NCBI RefSeq assembly: GCF_001591025.1 | Contig: NZ_BCTZ01000004.1 | Location: 1 to 64,000 of the forward strand | DNA length: 64,000 bases | Direction: 5' to 3' | Source: Sphingomonas soli NBRC 100801 | GTDB lineage: Bacteria; Pseudomonadota; Alphaproteobacteria; Sphingomonadales; Sphingomonadaceae | Position numbers and translations under genes: made by a program | In this document: positions 52,991 through 62,821 of the stretch, piece after piece | How the letters are laid out: the number at the start of each line of letters is the position of its first letter | How positions within the stretch are numbered: the first letter of the stretch is position 1 | The notes under the pieces: generated by a model | Seen by the model: only the letters and a program-made list of their open reading frames with translations | Told to the model about the DNA's origin: nothing | Databases searched by the model: none

Positions 52991-53104
52991 CTCCCCCGGA
53001 GGGGGAGGGGGACCGCGACGCGGTGGAGGGGCTCGCCACAAACGATATCGCCCGTGGCTTGCCCCCTCCGTCAGCCTGCGGCCGCCACTTCCCCCGCCGG
53101 GGGA
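52991..53104. repeat. CCCCC-type palindromic repeat pair upstream of trpF
   Basis: CTCCCCC/GGGGGAG at 52991-53007 (loop GGA) and TCCCCC/GGGGGA at 53090-53104 (loop GCC), about 90 bp apart. The right part encodes the end of the HxlR gene on the minus strand. Related in style to the CTCTCCC family. Confidence 0.7.
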
Positions 53105-53490
53105 GGATTGTGCTTCCCGTCAAACGCCTCCCGCGAAGCTTCGATCTTGTCCAGGTTGCGCGCGGCCCAGACCCAGACGCCGCAGAATGCATCGGCCAGC
53201 GTGTTGCCGAGCTCGGTCAGGCGATACTCCACCTTGGGGGGGATCACGGGGTGCACGGTGCGGATCACCAGGCCATCGCGCTCCATTGCGCGGAGCGTCT
53301 GGGTGAGCATCTTCTGGCTGATCCCCTCGCATTCCGCGCGCAGCTTCGAGAAGCGGAGTTCGCCCTGTTCGGTCAGGATTTCGAGGACCAGCATGGTCCA
53401 CTTATCGGCGACGCGGCCGATAATCTCGGTGACCAGCTTCTCGACGCGAGGATCGAGATCTTCGGGATAATCGTGCGGATCGTAGTCCAT
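53071..53490 (-). CDS. HxlR-family transcriptional regulator
   Basis: 139 residues. Winged helix: IGRVADKWTMLVLEILTEQGELRFSKLRAECEGISQKMLTQTLRAMERDGLVIRTVHPVIPPKVEYRLTELG. No Cys, so unlike YodB-type redox sensors. The C-terminus (NPPPAGEVAAAG) comes from the adjacent repeat. Divergent from an SDR gene 97 bp away, which is its probable target. Confidence 0.88.
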   Translation of the reverse strand: MDYDPHDYPEDLDPRVEKLVTEIIGRVADKWTMLVLEILTEQGELRFSKLRAECEGISQKMLTQTLRAMERDGLVIRTVHPVIPPKVEYRLTELGNTLADAFCGVWVWAARNLDKIEASREAFDGKHNPPPAGEVAAAG

Positions 53491-53587
53491 GGTTTCCCAA
53501 AGGTGCGTATAAATGTTTTAGGTGCCTTCTCCCCAACGGGTACCACTATCGCTATCTGGCGTCCATCACCCAGACCAGGAGGCCAAA
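53491..53587. promoter_or_regulatory. Divergent HxlR/SDR promoter-operator region
   Basis: AGGTGC occurs at 53501-53506 and 53520-53525, flanking GTATAAATGTTTT; such AT-rich spacing with short repeats suits HxlR-type sites. AGGAGG precedes the SDR ATG. Reading as operator is inference. Confidence 0.4.
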
Positions 53588-54328
53588 ATGAACATGACCG
53601 GCAACACCATCCTCATCACCGGCGGCGGTTCGGGTATCGGACGCGGGCTGGCCGAGGCGCTGCATGCGCGCGGCAACAAAGTGATCATCGCAGGCCGCCG
53701 CGCGGCGCTGCTGGAGCAGGTCGCAGCGGCCAATCCGGGCATGGCGACCGCCACGCTCGACGTGAGCGACCCGGCCGACATCGTGCGCTTCGCGAAGGAA
53801 ATCGTCGCGGCGCATCCCACGCTGAACGTCGTGATCCATAATGCGGGGATCATGGGCCCCGAGGTGCTGACCGCGCCGGACTATGACCTGGCCTATTCGG
53901 AACTGACCGTGGCGACGAATATCCTGGGCCCGCTGCGGCTCAACGCAGCTTTGCTCCCGCATCTGATGGGGCAGGCGAAGGCGACCATCGCGACGGTGAC
54001 CTCGGGGCTGGCCTTCGTGCCGCTGGCTATCACGCCGACCTATTCGGCGACCAAGGCAGCGCTGCATAGCTGGACCGAGTCGCTGCGCCACCAGCTCAAG
54101 GACACGAACGTGGAGGTGATCGAGATCGCCCCGCCGGGCGTGCAGACCGATCTGATGCCGGGCCACGCCGAGAACCCGGCATGGATGCCGCTCGACGCGT
54201 TTATCACCGAGACGATGGGTCAGTTCGAGGTGGGTGCACGCGAAAATCTGGTCGAGAACGTCAAGCCGCTGCGTTTCGCGGAAGCACAGGGCAAATATGC
54301 GGAGATGTTCGCGGCGCTCAATCCCTGA
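53588..54328 (+). CDS. SDR family oxidoreductase (DltE-like)
   Basis: 246 residues. NAD(P) site TGGGSGIGRGLAEALHARG, HNAGIMG, and catalytic YSATKAALHSW (YxxxK). Strong AGGAGG RBS before ATG 53588. Probably under the divergent HxlR regulator, as HxlR-SDR pairs are common. Substrate not predictable. Confidence 0.87.
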   Translation: MNMTGNTILITGGGSGIGRGLAEALHARGNKVIIAGRRAALLEQVAAANPGMATATLDVSDPADIVRFAKEIVAAHPTLNVVIHNAGIMGPEVLTAPDYDLAYSELTVATNILGPLRLNAALLPHLMGQAKATIATVTSGLAFVPLAITPTYSATKAALHSWTESLRHQLKDTNVEVIEIAPPGVQTDLMPGHAENPAWMPLDAFITETMGQFEVGARENLVENVKPLRFAEAQGKYAEMFAALNP

Positions 54329-54342
54329 GCTATGGGGCCTGC

Positions 54343-54870
54343 ATGGCAGAGCGAATCCTGATCATCGGATCGCCGGGCAGCGGCAAATCGACCCTCGCGC
54401 ACGCATTGGCCGAGCGCGAGGGTCTGCCCCTGTACCACCTCGACCAGCTTTACTGGTCCCAGGGCTGGCAGGAAGTCGACAATGCGACCTGGCTGGCTCG
54501 CCTTGACAAGGCGCTGGCGGGACCGCGCTGGATCATAGAGGGCAATTATTCGAGCACGCTGGAACGGCGGCTTGCCCGCGCCGACAAGGTGGTGCTGCTT
54601 GATCTGCCGCCTTTCCGCTGCACGTGGCGCGTCTTGCGCCGCATATGGGAATATCGGGGGAAGGTTCGCCCGGACATGGCGGAGGGCTGTCCGGAGCGCT
54701 TCGACCTGGCTTTCCTGTGGTACACGCTCAGCTTCCGCCTGCGCGCATTGCCGGGTGTGCTCGACAAGCTCGAGAAATTTGATGGCGAAGTGGCCTGGCT
54801 GGGCACGCCACGCGAGGTCGCCGCCTTTCTGGCCTCAGAGAAGCGGTTTGACGAGGACGACCATGGATAG
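54343..54870 (+). CDS. P-loop nucleotide kinase-like (FlaR/topology modulation type)
   Basis: 175 residues. Walker A GSPGSGKST (about 9-17), YHLDQLYW and LLDLPPFRCTWRVLRRI. Related to adenylate-kinase-like 'DNA topology modulation' proteins, whose real function is unproven. Starts 14 bp after the SDR. The last 36 bp overlap the 3' end of the acetyltransferase on the other strand. Confidence 0.8.
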   Translation: MAERILIIGSPGSGKSTLAHALAEREGLPLYHLDQLYWSQGWQEVDNATWLARLDKALAGPRWIIEGNYSSTLERRLARADKVVLLDLPPFRCTWRVLRRIWEYRGKVRPDMAEGCPERFDLAFLWYTLSFRLRALPGVLDKLEKFDGEVAWLGTPREVAAFLASEKRFDEDDHG

Positions 54871-55341
54871 AGGCGGGTCCATCGGAACCGGAAAGGCGCG
54901 CGTTTCGCCCGAGGGCAGATAGCCGCGCCTGCGATACCAGACGATCAGTTCCTCACGCTGATCGATCACCGTCATCTCGATGCGCTTGGCGCCGAAGACG
55001 TCGCGCGCCACCCGCTCGGCCGCGTCGATCAGCTTCTTGCCGGTACCTCCGGCCTGTCGCTCGGGATCGACTGCAAGCAGCCCCAGATAGGCAAGATGCT
55101 TGCCCTCGTCGCTCACATGCACGCAACCGGCTACCACGCCATCCTGTTCGGCGATCAACAGCCGCTGCCCGCTATCTGCCACGATCGCGCCGAGCGTCTC
55201 CAGATCGGTGCGCGCGCCGGGGATGTCGAGATCCGCCTCATGCGTCCAGCCATCCCGCGCTGAAATGCCGCGATAGGCGCGTTCGATCATGGGGTGGACG
55301 CGCGCTAGATCGTCGAGCGTGGCGACGCGGATTTCGAACAT
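54835..55341 (-). CDS. GNAT-family N-acetyltransferase
   Basis: 168 residues. N-terminal FEIRVATLDDLARVHPMIERAYRG, acetyl-CoA site LGLLAVDPERQAGGTGKKLIDAAE (R/Q-x-x-G-x-G/A-like), and WYRRRGYLPSGE. Acceptor unknown. ATG at 55341; convergent overlap with the kinase-like gene. Confidence 0.83.
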   Translation of the reverse strand: MFEIRVATLDDLARVHPMIERAYRGISARDGWTHEADLDIPGARTDLETLGAIVADSGQRLLIAEQDGVVAGCVHVSDEGKHLAYLGLLAVDPERQAGGTGKKLIDAAERVARDVFGAKRIEMTVIDQREELIVWYRRRGYLPSGETRAFPVPMDPPLSMVVLVKPLL

Positions 55342-55345
55342 GGCC

Positions 55346-56017
55346 CTAGAGCGTAGCCTCGATCTCACGGGCGGCCATGTCGGGGTCCGCCGCCTGGGTG
55401 ATCGGACGGCCGACCACGAGGATCGAAGCGCCCGCGTCGAGTGCTGCGCGCGGCGTGACGACGCGCTTCTGGTCTCCCACCGGGCCATTTGCGGGACGAA
55501 CGCCCGGAACAACGAAGAAACCGCGCGGCCATATGCGCTTTGCCGCAGCCACCTCGTTGCCCGAGCATACGATGCCGTCCACTCCCGCCGACTTGGCAAG
55601 CTCGGTCAGCCGCATCACCTGCTCGTGCGGATCGGGGGCGAGCCCGGTCGCGGCAAGGTCGCCCGAATCGAGGCTGGTCAGCATGGTCACCGCCACCACC
55701 TTGGTGCCGGTCGGCGCGGCCGCCTTCGCATCTTCGAGCATCGCGCGGCCGCCGGCGGCGTGAACGGTGATGATCGCCGGCTCCAGCGGACGCAGCGCCT
55801 GTACCGCCTTGCCCACGGTATTGGGAATGTCGTGGAACTTCAGGTCGAGGAAGATCGGCATGCCGATCTCGGCCATTTCGTGGACGCCGTGGCGGCCGTT
55901 GGCCATGAAGAATTCAAGCCCCAGCTTGATGCCGCCGACATGATGGTGAACCTTGCTTGCAATCGCCTTGGCGCGCTCCAGATCGGGCGTGTCGATCGCG
56001 ACGTAGATCGGGCTCAT
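55346..56017 (-). CDS. pyrF: Orotidine 5'-phosphate decarboxylase
   Basis: 223 residues. Final step to UMP. Active-site Asp-Lys-x-x-Asp signature in FLDLKFHDIPNTV, and VRPANGPVGDQKRV for the phosphate loop. TIM barrel. ATG at 56017 overlaps the LapA-like stop by 4 bp, so translationally coupled. Upstream of the GNAT gene on the same strand, 4 bp apart. Confidence 0.95.
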   Translation of the reverse strand: MSPIYVAIDTPDLERAKAIASKVHHHVGGIKLGLEFFMANGRHGVHEMAEIGMPIFLDLKFHDIPNTVGKAVQALRPLEPAIITVHAAGGRAMLEDAKAAAPTGTKVVAVTMLTSLDSGDLAATGLAPDPHEQVMRLTELAKSAGVDGIVCSGNEVAAAKRIWPRGFFVVPGVRPANGPVGDQKRVVTPRAALDAGASILVVGRPITQAADPDMAAREIEATL

Positions 56018-56322
56018 GACTGCGGCTCGACGATCACTACGCCTTCCTCGACAACCACCGGCGCATTGACGGTGCGCAGATCGGCCAGCGCGCGTTCGAG
56101 CCCCGCCAGCCGCTGGCGCATCCGCCAGCGCAGCGCGTGATAAGCGAGCAGGGCAGGCAACATTCCGGCGAGGAAGGTGATCACCAGCAGCAGCGGCAGG
56201 CTGAAATCGGCGATCAGGCCGCTCCAGAGATGGATACTGACCCGCTCGTCGCCATTATAGATCACGAAGCCAGCGACGAGCCCGCCCAGCAGCAACCAGA
56301 ACAGCACCTTCAGAAACCGCAT
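56014..56322 (-). CDS. LapA/DUF1049 family membrane protein
   Basis: 102 residues. Two membrane helices (FLKVLFWLLLGGLVAGFVIYNG and LPLLLVITFLAGMLPALLAYH) and a short cytosolic coiled tail (MRQRLAGLERALADLR). Family of lipopolysaccharide assembly protein A-like proteins. Overlaps pyrF. Confidence 0.8.
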   Translation of the reverse strand: MRFLKVLFWLLLGGLVAGFVIYNGDERVSIHLWSGLIADFSLPLLLVITFLAGMLPALLAYHALRWRMRQRLAGLERALADLRTVNAPVVVEEGVVIVEPQS

Positions 56323-56391
56323 TCGCTCTCACCTCTGACGGGCGGTCTAGGACGTAGCGCGGGGATTGCCAACCATCCCCTGAGCGCGCGC

Positions 56392-58680
56392 CTAGCCAAT
56401 CTCCGCGCGCAACTCTTCGAACAGCTTGGGGATGGCCCTGAGCCGTGGTTCTTCCTCATCGAGGATCGCGTGGAACGCCGCGCGCTTGATCGCCGCGATG
56501 CGCGCCTCGCCGGGGCGAGATTCGACCAGCAGGGTGGAGATGACGATATCGATGAGGCGGTCGGCACCGTGAAGGCGGCCCCACAAATAATCGTTTTCCC
56601 GATAGGCACGGCTGAAAAAGGCGCCAAAGCTGTTGAACTGGATGCCTTTCAGCGTGGCATCGGCGCCCCCGGTGCGGATCGCGCAGGCATCGTCGGGCGC
56701 GATGCGATCGACGCGGATGGGATCGAATTCGTCCACGCCCTCACCCTGAAGCAACGGCAGCGTCGCGATATCGAAGAAGGGGAACCCGAGATGCGCCAGC
56801 AGCATCGGGCGGCGAAGCTCCCGCGACAGCGCGCTGAACCCCTCGGACAGGCGGGCGTCGGTCTCACGGTCGAGCGCCTTCAGCGCCATGCGTTCGCCGA
56901 GAATATCGAGCACCGGCCCGGCATCATCGGTCATGCCGCGTATCATGTCGCGCAGGTCGGCGAAGGTATCCGCGCGCTTCAGCTCCAGATAGCCAGCGAG
57001 CGATTCATAGATCGCCTCGCGCATCGGTTGGAGCTCGGCATGGCTGCTCGGCAGATCGATCTCGGTCAGTCGCCGCGCGAGCAGGCGCAGGCGGCGGATA
57101 CGGAAGCCCAGATCATGCGTGCGCAGAAATTCCAGCGTTGCCGGGCTCGCGCCGTTCGACTGAGTCGCGCCGAACCGGTCAGCGCCGCGCGCCTGCACCG
57201 CATCCGTCACCGCCGCGCGGATCTCGCGCAACCGTTCGGGCTCGTGCCGGTCGCCGATCGTGTAGAGCAACTGCGCGATGCGATCGATCGCACCATCGAC
57301 CTTGAGCAGGCCATAAGCGGTGTGGCCATAGCCCGCCTTGGCCGCCGCGGTGACCTGGGCGCGGCTGCGCCACGCGGAAAGCCGCTTCGGCGTGGGATAA
57401 TCGAGCCATAAGGTATAGCCGAACAGCGCCTCGACCTGGGTTTCCACATCGGCGCGGATCTCGGCGACGATGGCCAGCATCCGCTCGATCTTGTCCGAGC
57501 GCAGCGCGATCGTCTCCAGATTGTCGCGGATCGGCTGCTGGCGCGGCAGTTCGGATAGCGAGCCGATGATCGTCTGGAAGAAGCCCGGCTTTTCGGTCTT
57601 CTTGCCGTAGAGCGCCAGTCGACCGCTGGGGAAAGGATCGATGAACACGAAGCGCCGATCGATCTGACGGCGGGCAGGGCGTTCCCGCAGGGCGTCCATC
57701 GCCGGGCGGAACGGCGCGTTGGCCAGCACCGAACCATCGATCAACACCGCATGCTCGGCACCGTTTTCCGCCCATTGGCGGGGGAGCACACGTTGCAGGA
57801 ATTCGTCGCGCGCCGCCCATTTCTCGCCGCGCTCGGCAAGCAGCGCGTCGATCTCCGCAACCGTGAAGGGAGGGAAGGCCCCCGGAAAGCTGGACGTGGC
57901 CCGCGCGGCCATTGCGAGCCCGTATTTGTCGGCGAAAGGCTCACCGGGATTGCCGTAATCGGTAAAGGGAAAAACGAGGCGATGCTCGGTCTCGACCACC
58001 TCGGGTGGGGAATTGAGCTTGAGCGATTCGGGGTAACCGCGGAAATCGGTGACGGTCACGAACAGATCGAGCGGCTGGCCGGGGGGGAGCAGGCGCTTGC
58101 CCTGCGGCCCCCGCGCCATCGCTTCAAACGCATCGACGATGGTGCCGAGCAGCATCTGTCCCCCGAAGGGCGGCTCGAACCAGCGTGAACGGACGAACCG
58201 CTCGAGCTTGAGGCGCACCTCGTCACGGGCAGCCGCTTCGACGGTTTCGTCCACGGTCTTGCTGCGGTTCGCGATCATCCAGGCGATCGGAATGGCCCAG
58301 ACCTTTGCGAAGCGGTTCGACGGGCCCTGACGCGGTTCCAGCAGCGCCTCGACATCGGCATGCTCCATCCACAGATCGGTGAGCGGATCAAGCGATTGGC
58401 CGGTGGCGAGCGCTTGCGCCAGGAAGACGGCGTTGATCCCGCCCGCGCTGGCACCCGACACGATATCCACGATGACGCGCAGATTGATCCCCGCGCCTTC
58501 ACGGATTTCATCCAGCAATTCGCGGTAGATGCTGTCCGGTCCTTCGCCATCGCGGGCGGCGGCGGAGGCACGGGCGAGCCGCCATACCTCCTTGGTGATG
58601 CCGTGCATGTACACCGCCAGGCTGATCCCGCCGTAGCACACCAGCGCGAGGCGCAGTTCCTTGTCGCGGAGTTCCGACAT
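56392..58680 (-). CDS. Patatin-like phospholipase domain protein (DUF3376 type)
   Basis: 762 residues. N-terminal GGISLAVYMHG (oxyanion) and nucleophile elbow VSGASAGGINAVFLA; catalytic Asp in LIDGSVLANAPF. Followed by a long C-terminal region of helical pattern as in the patatin-DUF3376 family. Likely a lipid acyl hydrolase, cytosolic or peripheral. The stop of the EEP gene overlaps its ATG. Confidence 0.85.
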   Translation of the reverse strand: MSELRDKELRLALVCYGGISLAVYMHGITKEVWRLARASAAARDGEGPDSIYRELLDEIREGAGINLRVIVDIVSGASAGGINAVFLAQALATGQSLDPLTDLWMEHADVEALLEPRQGPSNRFAKVWAIPIAWMIANRSKTVDETVEAAARDEVRLKLERFVRSRWFEPPFGGQMLLGTIVDAFEAMARGPQGKRLLPPGQPLDLFVTVTDFRGYPESLKLNSPPEVVETEHRLVFPFTDYGNPGEPFADKYGLAMAARATSSFPGAFPPFTVAEIDALLAERGEKWAARDEFLQRVLPRQWAENGAEHAVLIDGSVLANAPFRPAMDALRERPARRQIDRRFVFIDPFPSGRLALYGKKTEKPGFFQTIIGSLSELPRQQPIRDNLETIALRSDKIERMLAIVAEIRADVETQVEALFGYTLWLDYPTPKRLSAWRSRAQVTAAAKAGYGHTAYGLLKVDGAIDRIAQLLYTIGDRHEPERLREIRAAVTDAVQARGADRFGATQSNGASPATLEFLRTHDLGFRIRRLRLLARRLTEIDLPSSHAELQPMREAIYESLAGYLELKRADTFADLRDMIRGMTDDAGPVLDILGERMALKALDRETDARLSEGFSALSRELRRPMLLAHLGFPFFDIATLPLLQGEGVDEFDPIRVDRIAPDDACAIRTGGADATLKGIQFNSFGAFFSRAYRENDYLWGRLHGADRLIDIVISTLLVESRPGEARIAAIKRAAFHAILDEEEPRLRAIPKLFEELRAEIG

Positions 58681-59375
58681 CAGGCGGTCTTCACCGTCGC
58701 CCAGACCGGGAGATGATCCGATGCGGTGCGCGCGGACATGCTGTCATGCACGCCGGCTTCGGTGAAGGTCAGCTCGCGCGAGGCCATGATCCGGTCTAGC
58801 CGGGCGACGGGCTTGCGCGCGTGGAAGCTCTTGCCGGTATCGGCAAAATCGAAATGCGCGGCGAAATCGCGCAGGCAGCCGCTGCCCGCGCTCCACTCGT
58901 TGAGGTCGCCCATCAGCACCGTGGGATATTGATGCGTGCTGGCCTCGACATGCGCGATGATTGCCGCTGCCTGACGCCGCCGCCACAGGCCCGAGAGATC
59001 GAGGTGCATTCCCACCACGCGGATCACTTGGCCGCGGATCCGCAGATCGGCCATCACCGCGCCGCGCGGCTCAAGCGACGGCAGGTGGATCGCCTCGCAA
59101 TCGACCACCTGCGCATCGGCGCGGACCAGAAGCGCGTTGCCATGCCAGCCCATCGAGCGCTGGCGGATGCCGAACGGTACGGCTTTCCACGCGCCATGAT
59201 CTCCCAGCAAATGATCGGTCAGCACCGCAGCGCGCGTGCCGAAGCGGCGATCCGCCTCCTGCAATGCGATCACATCGGCATCGATCTCGCCCAGCACGGC
59301 GAGCGTCCGTTCCGGCCGCCGCCTGCGATCGGTGCCGATGGACTTGCGCATATTGTAGCTGGCGACCTTGATCAT
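58680..59375 (-). CDS. Endonuclease/exonuclease/phosphatase family protein
   Basis: 231 residues. Starts MIKVASYNMRKSIGTDRRRRPERTLAVLGEIDADVIALQEAD (Asn and Glu metal ligands), GDLNEWSAGS and ASDHLPVWA (the D/H catalytic pair) at the end. Family acts on DNA, phospholipids or inositol phosphates. Overlaps the patatin gene by 1 bp (ATGA-like coupling), suggesting a joint membrane-lipid function. Confidence 0.85.
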   Translation of the reverse strand: MIKVASYNMRKSIGTDRRRRPERTLAVLGEIDADVIALQEADRRFGTRAAVLTDHLLGDHGAWKAVPFGIRQRSMGWHGNALLVRADAQVVDCEAIHLPSLEPRGAVMADLRIRGQVIRVVGMHLDLSGLWRRRQAAAIIAHVEASTHQYPTVLMGDLNEWSAGSGCLRDFAAHFDFADTGKSFHARKPVARLDRIMASRELTFTEAGVHDSMSARTASDHLPVWATVKTA

Positions 59376-59475
59376 CGCGGCCCCTTATCGCGGGGCAGGG
59401 TGCGAGCGGGCAAGGACTTTAGCCAGCGGCGTCCACCGGCACGCCCGAAATCGCATCGAAAGCCACGCATCCAGT

Positions 59476-59838
59476 TCAGCGCCCACCCGCCTCCAGCAGG
59501 CGGCGGGGGGCGATCAGCTCCCAGCTTCGTGCAATCCGGTCGCCCACATGATCCCAATCGGGGTCAGACAGGTTCAGCCCGACCCATTCGGCGCGGAAAT
59601 AGGCGACGCGCGAATATTGATCCGGGACCTGTTCGATGAGCATGCGGGCTTCCTCCGCCTCGCTCGTCTTGACCGCTACCACGGTGCGCCCGTCGCCATG
59701 GTGATCGTGGCGGAACTGCGCGAACATCTTGCCCGTGGCGAAGAAGGTGGCCTGTCCGTGGCTGATACGCTCCTCCGCCTCGGGCAGGGCGAGGGCAATC
59801 TCGCGGACTTTCTCTAGCGCGGCAGTTGGTTCAGCCAT
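59476..59838 (-). CDS. MmcQ/YjbR family protein
   Basis: 120 residues: [36 protein letters not shown] ... WVGLNLSDPDWDHVGDRIARSWELIAP, the MmcQ/YjbR double-wing fold (CyaY-like). Function unknown; DNA binding has been proposed for the family. ATG at 59838 overlaps the purN stop region by 25 bp. Confidence 0.82.
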   Translation of the reverse strand: MAEPTAALEKVREIALALPEAEERISHGQATFFATGKMFAQFRHDHHGDGRTVVAVKTSEAEEARMLIEQVPDQYSRVAYFRAEWVGLNLSDPDWDHVGDRIARSWELIAPRRLLEAGGR

Positions 59839-60410
59839 TCGGACACTACCCGCGGATAGAGGCGATGTTCCTCGACGAGCACGCGTTCCGCCAGCGTTTC
59901 CGCAGTGTCGCGTGCCTGGATGCGGATACTTGCCTGGCCCAGAATCTCGCCGCCATCCAGTTCTTCGGTGACGATATGCACCGTGCATCCCGCCTCCATG
60001 TCACCCATCGCCAGCGCGCGGGCATGGGTATCGAGACCCTTATATTTGGGCAGCAGCGAAGGGTGGATGTTGACGATCCGGTCGCGCCAGCGAGCGACGA
60101 AATCGTCGGAGAGCAGCCGCATATAGCCCGCCAGCGCAATCGCCTCGACGCCCGCTTCGCGCAGCGCCGCATCGATCCGGGCCTCATACTCCGCCTTGGG
60201 CATGCCCTTGGGCGATTGTGCGAAGGTGGGGACGCCGTGTGCGCGCGCCCATTCGAGGCCGGGGGCTGCGGGCTTGTCGCTGGCAACGAGGACGACTTCG
60301 TAGGGGCAATCCTCCGCGCGCGATGCTTCGACGAGGCTCGCCATGTTGGAGCCGCGCCCCGAGATGAGGATGCCGAGCTTGCGCTTAGCGGCAGAGCCGG
60401 CCTCAGCCAT
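59814..60410 (-). CDS. purN: Phosphoribosylglycinamide formyltransferase
   Basis: 198 residues. Formyl-THF-dependent GART step. [17 protein letters not shown], and catalytic [34 protein letters not shown] (Asn, His). ATG at 60410 overlaps the purM stop (GCCATGG...TCA). Works after purM in this short transcript. Confidence 0.95.
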   Translation of the reverse strand: MAEAGSAAKRKLGILISGRGSNMASLVEASRAEDCPYEVVLVASDKPAAPGLEWARAHGVPTFAQSPKGMPKAEYEARIDAALREAGVEAIALAGYMRLLSDDFVARWRDRIVNIHPSLLPKYKGLDTHARALAMGDMEAGCTVHIVTEELDGGEILGQASIRIQARDTAETLAERVLVEEHRLYPRVVSEWLNQLPR

Positions 60411-61497
60411 GGTGCGTGGCGGACCAATCAGCACGGGCGCTCCATGTCTCACCCTTGCCGGAGACGGTGCATCCGCGCTCGCCCGCTTCGACTGCGCCGA
60501 TGCGGAACACCGTCTCGCCCGCAGCTTCCAGTTCGGCGGCGATGGCATCGGCCTGATCCGCCGCGACCGCCGCGACCATGCCGACACCGCAATTGAAGGT
60601 GCGCGCCATTTCCTCGGGTTCGATATTTCCCTGCGCCTGGAGGAAGGCCATCAGCCGGGGCAGGGGCCAGGCATCGGCATCGACCCGGGCATGGCATCCC
60701 GTCGGCAGCACGCGCGGGATATTCTCCAGCAGGCCGCCGCCAGTGATGTGCGCGAGGCCATGGATCGCGCCGCGCCGAAGCAGCGGGAGCAGGCTCTTCA
60801 CATAGATTCGGGTGGGCGCCATCAGCGCGTCGATCAGGATGACGTCCTGATCGAACATGGCGGGGCGATCCATCTTCCAGCCCTTGTCCGCAGCAAGGCG
60901 GCGGACGAGCGAGAAGCCATTGGAGTGCACGCCGTTCGATGCGAGGCCGAGCAGCACATCGCCGGGCGCGATCCCGGTGCCATCCAGAAGCGCGCTGCGC
61001 TCCACCGCGCCGACACAGAAACCGGCCAAATCATAATCGCCATCGGCATACATGCCCGGCATTTCGGCAGTCTCGCCGCCGATCAGCGCGCAGCCGGCCT
61101 GGCGGCAACCCTCCGCGATCGAGGCGATGACGCGTTCGGCGACGGCGGGATCGAGCTTTCCGCTGGCATAATAATCGAGGAAGAAGAGCGGCTCTGCGCC
61201 CTGCACGATCAGATCGTTGACGCACATCGCGACCAGATCGACGCCGACGCCGTCATGCGCATTGTGATCGATCGCCAGCTTGAGCTTGGTGCCGACGCCA
61301 TCGTTCGCGGCGACGAGAAGCGGATCGCTGAACCCGGCGGCCTTCAGATCGAACAGCCCCCCGAACCCGCCAAGATCGGCGTCCGCGCCGGGGCGCCGGG
61401 TGGATTTCGCCAGGGGGCCAATCGCCCGCACAAGGGCATTGCCCGCTGCGATCGACACGCCTGCCTGGGCGTAGGTGTAGCCTTCGGGTTCGCTCAT
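60403..61497 (-). CDS. purM: Phosphoribosylformylglycinamidine cyclo-ligase
   Basis: 364 residues. Makes AIR from FGAM with [34 protein letters not shown] and [15 protein letters not shown] are hallmark segments. ATG at 61497; longer in-frame readings upstream are antisense to the DUF2066 gene. Divergent from DUF2066 by ~64 bp. Confidence 0.96.
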   Translation of the reverse strand: MSEPEGYTYAQAGVSIAAGNALVRAIGPLAKSTRRPGADADLGGFGGLFDLKAAGFSDPLLVAANDGVGTKLKLAIDHNAHDGVGVDLVAMCVNDLIVQGAEPLFFLDYYASGKLDPAVAERVIASIAEGCRQAGCALIGGETAEMPGMYADGDYDLAGFCVGAVERSALLDGTGIAPGDVLLGLASNGVHSNGFSLVRRLAADKGWKMDRPAMFDQDVILIDALMAPTRIYVKSLLPLLRRGAIHGLAHITGGGLLENIPRVLPTGCHARVDADAWPLPRLMAFLQAQGNIEPEEMARTFNCGVGMVAAVAADQADAIAAELEAAGETVFRIGAVEAGERGCTVSGKGETWSARADWSATHHG

Positions 61498-61561
61498 GCG
61501 GGTGCGCTTAGACACAACGCGCTTGGATTTCCACGCCCGCTTCGCCAAAAGGGCGGCAACC

Positions 61562-62821
61562 ATGGCCCTTTCGCGCATTTCCCTGAGCATCGCAGCCGCA
61601 TCCGCGCTGGTATTGGCCGGCATCGGGGGCGTGTGGGCGCAGGGGAAGACCGGCAGCGGGAGCGGCAGCGCGGTTCCCATCGATCCCTCCGGCGCCTTCG
61701 AGATTTCGGGCGTTTCGGTGGACGTGAAGGCGGGCAGCGCAGAGGCCGCGCGCACCGGCGGCTGGCGCATTGCGCAGCGCAAGGGCTGGGAAATGCTGGC
61801 GCGCAAGCTCACCGGCAAGACCTCCAGCCTTTCCGATTCGGCGCTCGATTCGCTGGTGACGGCGGTGGTGGTGGAGCGCGAGCAGATCGGGCCGAACCGC
61901 TACATCGCCACGCTGGGCGTATTGTTCGACCGGCAAAAGGCCGGGGCTATCCTGGGCGTATCGACCGCGCTCAGCCGTTCCTCGCCGATGCTTCTCATCC
62001 CGCTCGAATTTTCGGGCGGCGCGGGCATCGTCTATGAGCGCGAAACGGCCTGGGCCAAGGCATGGAACCGCTTTCGCAGCGGCGGCAGCACGGTCGATTA
62101 TGTCCGCGCGCGCGGCACGGGTCCCGATTCGCTGCTGATCAATGCGGGCCAGACCTTGCGGCGCGGGCGGAACTGGTGGCGCACCGTGCTCGATCAATAT
62201 GGCGCGGCCGATGTGCTGGTCGCCGAAGTGCAATTGCGCCGCGATTATCCGGGCGGGCCGATCATTGGCGTGTTCGCCGCCAATCACGGACCCGATCGAC
62301 GCCCGATCGCCAGCTTTGCGCTGCGCGTCGACAATGGCGATTCGCTGGATGCGCTGATGGACGCGGGCGTGGCTAGGCTCGACAAGGCATTCCAGGCGGC
62401 GCTGGCGAGCGGCGAACTCGCCACCGATCGCCTGCTGGCGACGCGGCCTCCGGAAGCCAAGACGGAGGAGGAAAAGCCGACCGACGCCGAGACCGCGGCG
62501 GCTATTGTCAGCCCGACGCCTACCGTCGAGAGCGGATCGAGCTTCACCGTCCAGGTGGAGACGCCGAACGTCAACGCGTTCAACGCTTCCGAATCGGCGC
62601 TGCGTTCGCTGCCGGGAGTTCGCGCGTCGGTGACCACCAGCACCGCGCTGGGCGGGATATCGGTGATGCGCGTTACCTATGACGGGCCGATCGGCAGCTT
62701 GCGCGCCGCGCTGGAAGGGCGTGGCTGGCAGGTTCAGGAAGGTGCAGGAGTGCTGCGCATCCGCCGCCCGCAGGCACCCGCGCCGCAACCCACCGCAACC
62801 GCGGCAGCGCCGAACGGCTGA
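61562..62821 (+). CDS. DUF2066 family exported protein
   Basis: 419 residues with signal peptide ([26 protein letters not shown]), then the DUF2066 core ([44 protein letters not shown]) and a C-terminal region with an AMIN/RRM-like segment ([22 protein letters not shown]). Typically found next to hdaA in sphingomonads. ATG at 61562. The stop overlaps the hdaA ATG. Confidence 0.85.
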   Translation: MALSRISLSIAAASALVLAGIGGVWAQGKTGSGSGSAVPIDPSGAFEISGVSVDVKAGSAEAARTGGWRIAQRKGWEMLARKLTGKTSSLSDSALDSLVTAVVVEREQIGPNRYIATLGVLFDRQKAGAILGVSTALSRSSPMLLIPLEFSGGAGIVYERETAWAKAWNRFRSGGSTVDYVRARGTGPDSLLINAGQTLRRGRNWWRTVLDQYGAADVLVAEVQLRRDYPGGPIIGVFAANHGPDRRPIASFALRVDNGDSLDALMDAGVARLDKAFQAALASGELATDRLLATRPPEAKTEEEKPTDAETAAAIVSPTPTVESGSSFTVQVETPNVNAFNASESALRSLPGVRASVTTSTALGGISVMRVTYDGPIGSLRAALEGRGWQVQEGAGVLRIRRPQAPAPQPTATAAAPNG

